14,171 nucleotides of DNA, from the NCBI RefSeq assembly GCF_000003605.2, contig NW_003129862.1:230916-245086 (forward strand), in the 5' to 3' direction. The notes under the pieces are model-generated. The model ran no database searches. It was given only the letters and a program-made list of their open reading frames with translations, and was not told where the DNA came from. The position numbers were made by a program, and so were the translations under genes. Shown here piece after piece: positions 13,208 to 14,171 of this stretch (position 1 is the first letter of the stretch; each line of letters opens with the position of its first letter). The DNA comes from Saccoglossus kowalevskii. Lineage: Eukaryota; Hemichordata; Enteropneusta; Harrimaniidae.

Positions 13208-13754
13208 ACTACAATAAAGGAAATAAAAGCTGAAGTTAAAACTATTCAAAAATCAGCATTCCTCCCAGGAACTTACAAAAACTTGCACTGCCAGCTAAAT
13301 TCATACCTTGCTTGCTGCACCATTCCCAGCTATTATGTATATATGCAAGCGTGCTTTCGGATTCATTCAAAAGCACTAAATCAATCAGAAACTATGTAAC
13401 TCGATTATTTGCCCAGTCACTGCATATTATAACCTGTTAATTCACATCCCTGCCTCAGCGGCCTCACCTGCCTTTGTATACTCTCATTCAGGATCTCTCA
13501 CTACTCTTACTAGTCATGCACTCACCCAAAAATTTAAGTCTTTGGTCATTGACATTGGGCTTGACCCCTTAAACTATACTGTCCATAGCCTGCATAGGTA
13601 AGGAGCTACTTTAGCAGCAGCTGCAGGCGTTTCAGATCACCTCATAAAGGCACATGGTGACTGGAAGTCTTTGGCCTACAGAGGCTACATAGCTCTTCCA
13701 CCCTTATTTCGTTTTTCGATCACCCAGGCTATGGCCAGTACTTTCAACTTTTAG
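13208..13754 (+). pseudogene. YR-retroelement tyrosine recombinase, internally deleted
   Basis: Three pieces are visible. 13208-13399 encodes SAFLPGTYKNLHCQLNSYLA and stops. 13351-13440, in another frame, encodes SFKSTKSIRNYVTRL and stops. 13449-13754 encodes SPAFVYSHSGSLTTLT, IDIGLDPLNYTVHS and AHGDWKSLAYRGYIALP, the YR C-terminal core with the likely nucleophile Tyr in AYRGY. The segment that would carry the first catalytic Arg is absent between pieces two and three. In the HxxR box the Arg codon reads CAT (HSLH), and the codon after the following Arg is TAA at 13599. The enzyme is dead. Confidence 0.85.
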
Positions 13755-14171
13755 ACAGTTACCTTAAATCTATTTGAGCTTTAATTAGCAATTTTGAGCT
13801 TGTATTGTCAATCTCTTGTTGCCTAGCTTTTAAATTGTATTTGTTTCTGTACAACACACACACACACACACATTATACACCAATAACACACACATTCATA
13901 CAACACATTATTTTACATCTTTTTGGCAGTTGCTTCGCCTTGGCCTGGGTGCTTTTGTGCTATTTTTGCTGTTCACTAATAAAGCACCACCTTTTCTGCC
14001 AAGATGTTGTAGTGTATTTTGTTTCAGTAATTCCTCTAAGTGCTTTCGTTTCTTTATATTTCTTCGTCTAGCAATCGACAAGACGATCAGTTTGATGAAC
14101 CGAGAAACAACTTAGTAGCCGTTATTCCGCGATGAAATTATTTTTTTTAGTAAATTATAACTATTTCACCT
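13755..14171 (+). other. 3' end region of the YR element, no gene
   Basis: No protein domain is recognised. AATAAA at 13978-13983 would suit the element's polyadenylation. An imperfect inverted pair (13915-13929 and 13996-14007; ACATCTT..GGCAG) flanks it. YR elements end in split or inverted repeats, and this may be a trace of one, but the partner terminal repeat is not in the window. The window ends without a clear boundary. Confidence 0.45.
13855..13872 (+). repeat. (CA)9 microsatellite
   Basis: Nine uninterrupted CA units, followed by interrupted CA-rich sequence to about 13902. It lies between the recombinase remnant and the putative polyadenylation signal. Confidence 0.9.

Noticed and set aside
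13805-14115. Open frames with hydrophobic stretches after the retroelement
   Set aside because: They run through a CA repeat and the putative 3' UTR, and have no homology I can recognise.

Overview
The window looks like nuclear DNA from an AT-rich invertebrate animal, most likely marine. The reasons are many short spliceosomal introns (about 100-580 bp, GT...AG), a secreted mosaic protein built from animal extracellular modules, and a degraded tyrosine-recombinase (YR) retroelement of the DIRS/Ngaro type. The species cannot be named from the sequence. No bacterial operon, CRISPR array or tRNA/rRNA gene was recognised.

Layout. 1-2380 holds no recognisable gene. A TATA box lies at 2382-2390, and a strong splice acceptor ends at 2898, two bases before an ATG. 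2901-8756 is one multi-exon gene on the + strand. I could assemble 16 coding exons whose splice phases all agree, giving 2271 nt and 756 residues. The predicted order is signal peptide, thrombospondin type 1 repeat, a GCFK/WSC-like cysteine-rich module, an unassigned six-cysteine module, somatomedin B, vWF type D, C8, TIL, and a C-terminal C-type lectin domain ending seven residues before the stop. 8757-10230 is AT-rich and appears geneless. 10236-11440 is richer in CpG. It holds an inverted-repeat pair, promoter-like motifs and two separate minus-strand fragments of a C-type lectin exon related to the last domain of the mosaic gene. 11968-13754 is a frameshifted, internally deleted RT-RNase H-YR retroelement. 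It is followed by a 3'-end-like stretch with an AATAAA signal and a CA repeat.

How it fits together. The mosaic protein looks like a secreted or extracellular-matrix adhesion or recognition molecule. The vWD-C8-TIL part is the mucin/FCGBP/zonadhesin-type assembly unit, and the lectin domain is the likely ligand-binding end. Several module borders fall on phase-1 introns, as in exon-shuffled genes. The minus-strand lectin fragments suggest that a lectin exon was duplicated locally and then decayed.

The most interesting points are these. (i) Intron 6 holds, in order, a TATA-like run, an in-frame read-through stop, AATAAA, and an in-frame ATG with a signal-peptide-like segment running into the vWD exon, so the gene may be two transcription units or have two isoforms. 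(ii) An in-phase alternative donor lies inside the exon that opens the C8 domain. (iii) There are antisense lectin-domain relics. All exon calls were made by eye from splice consensus, phase and domain continuity; transcripts would settle them.
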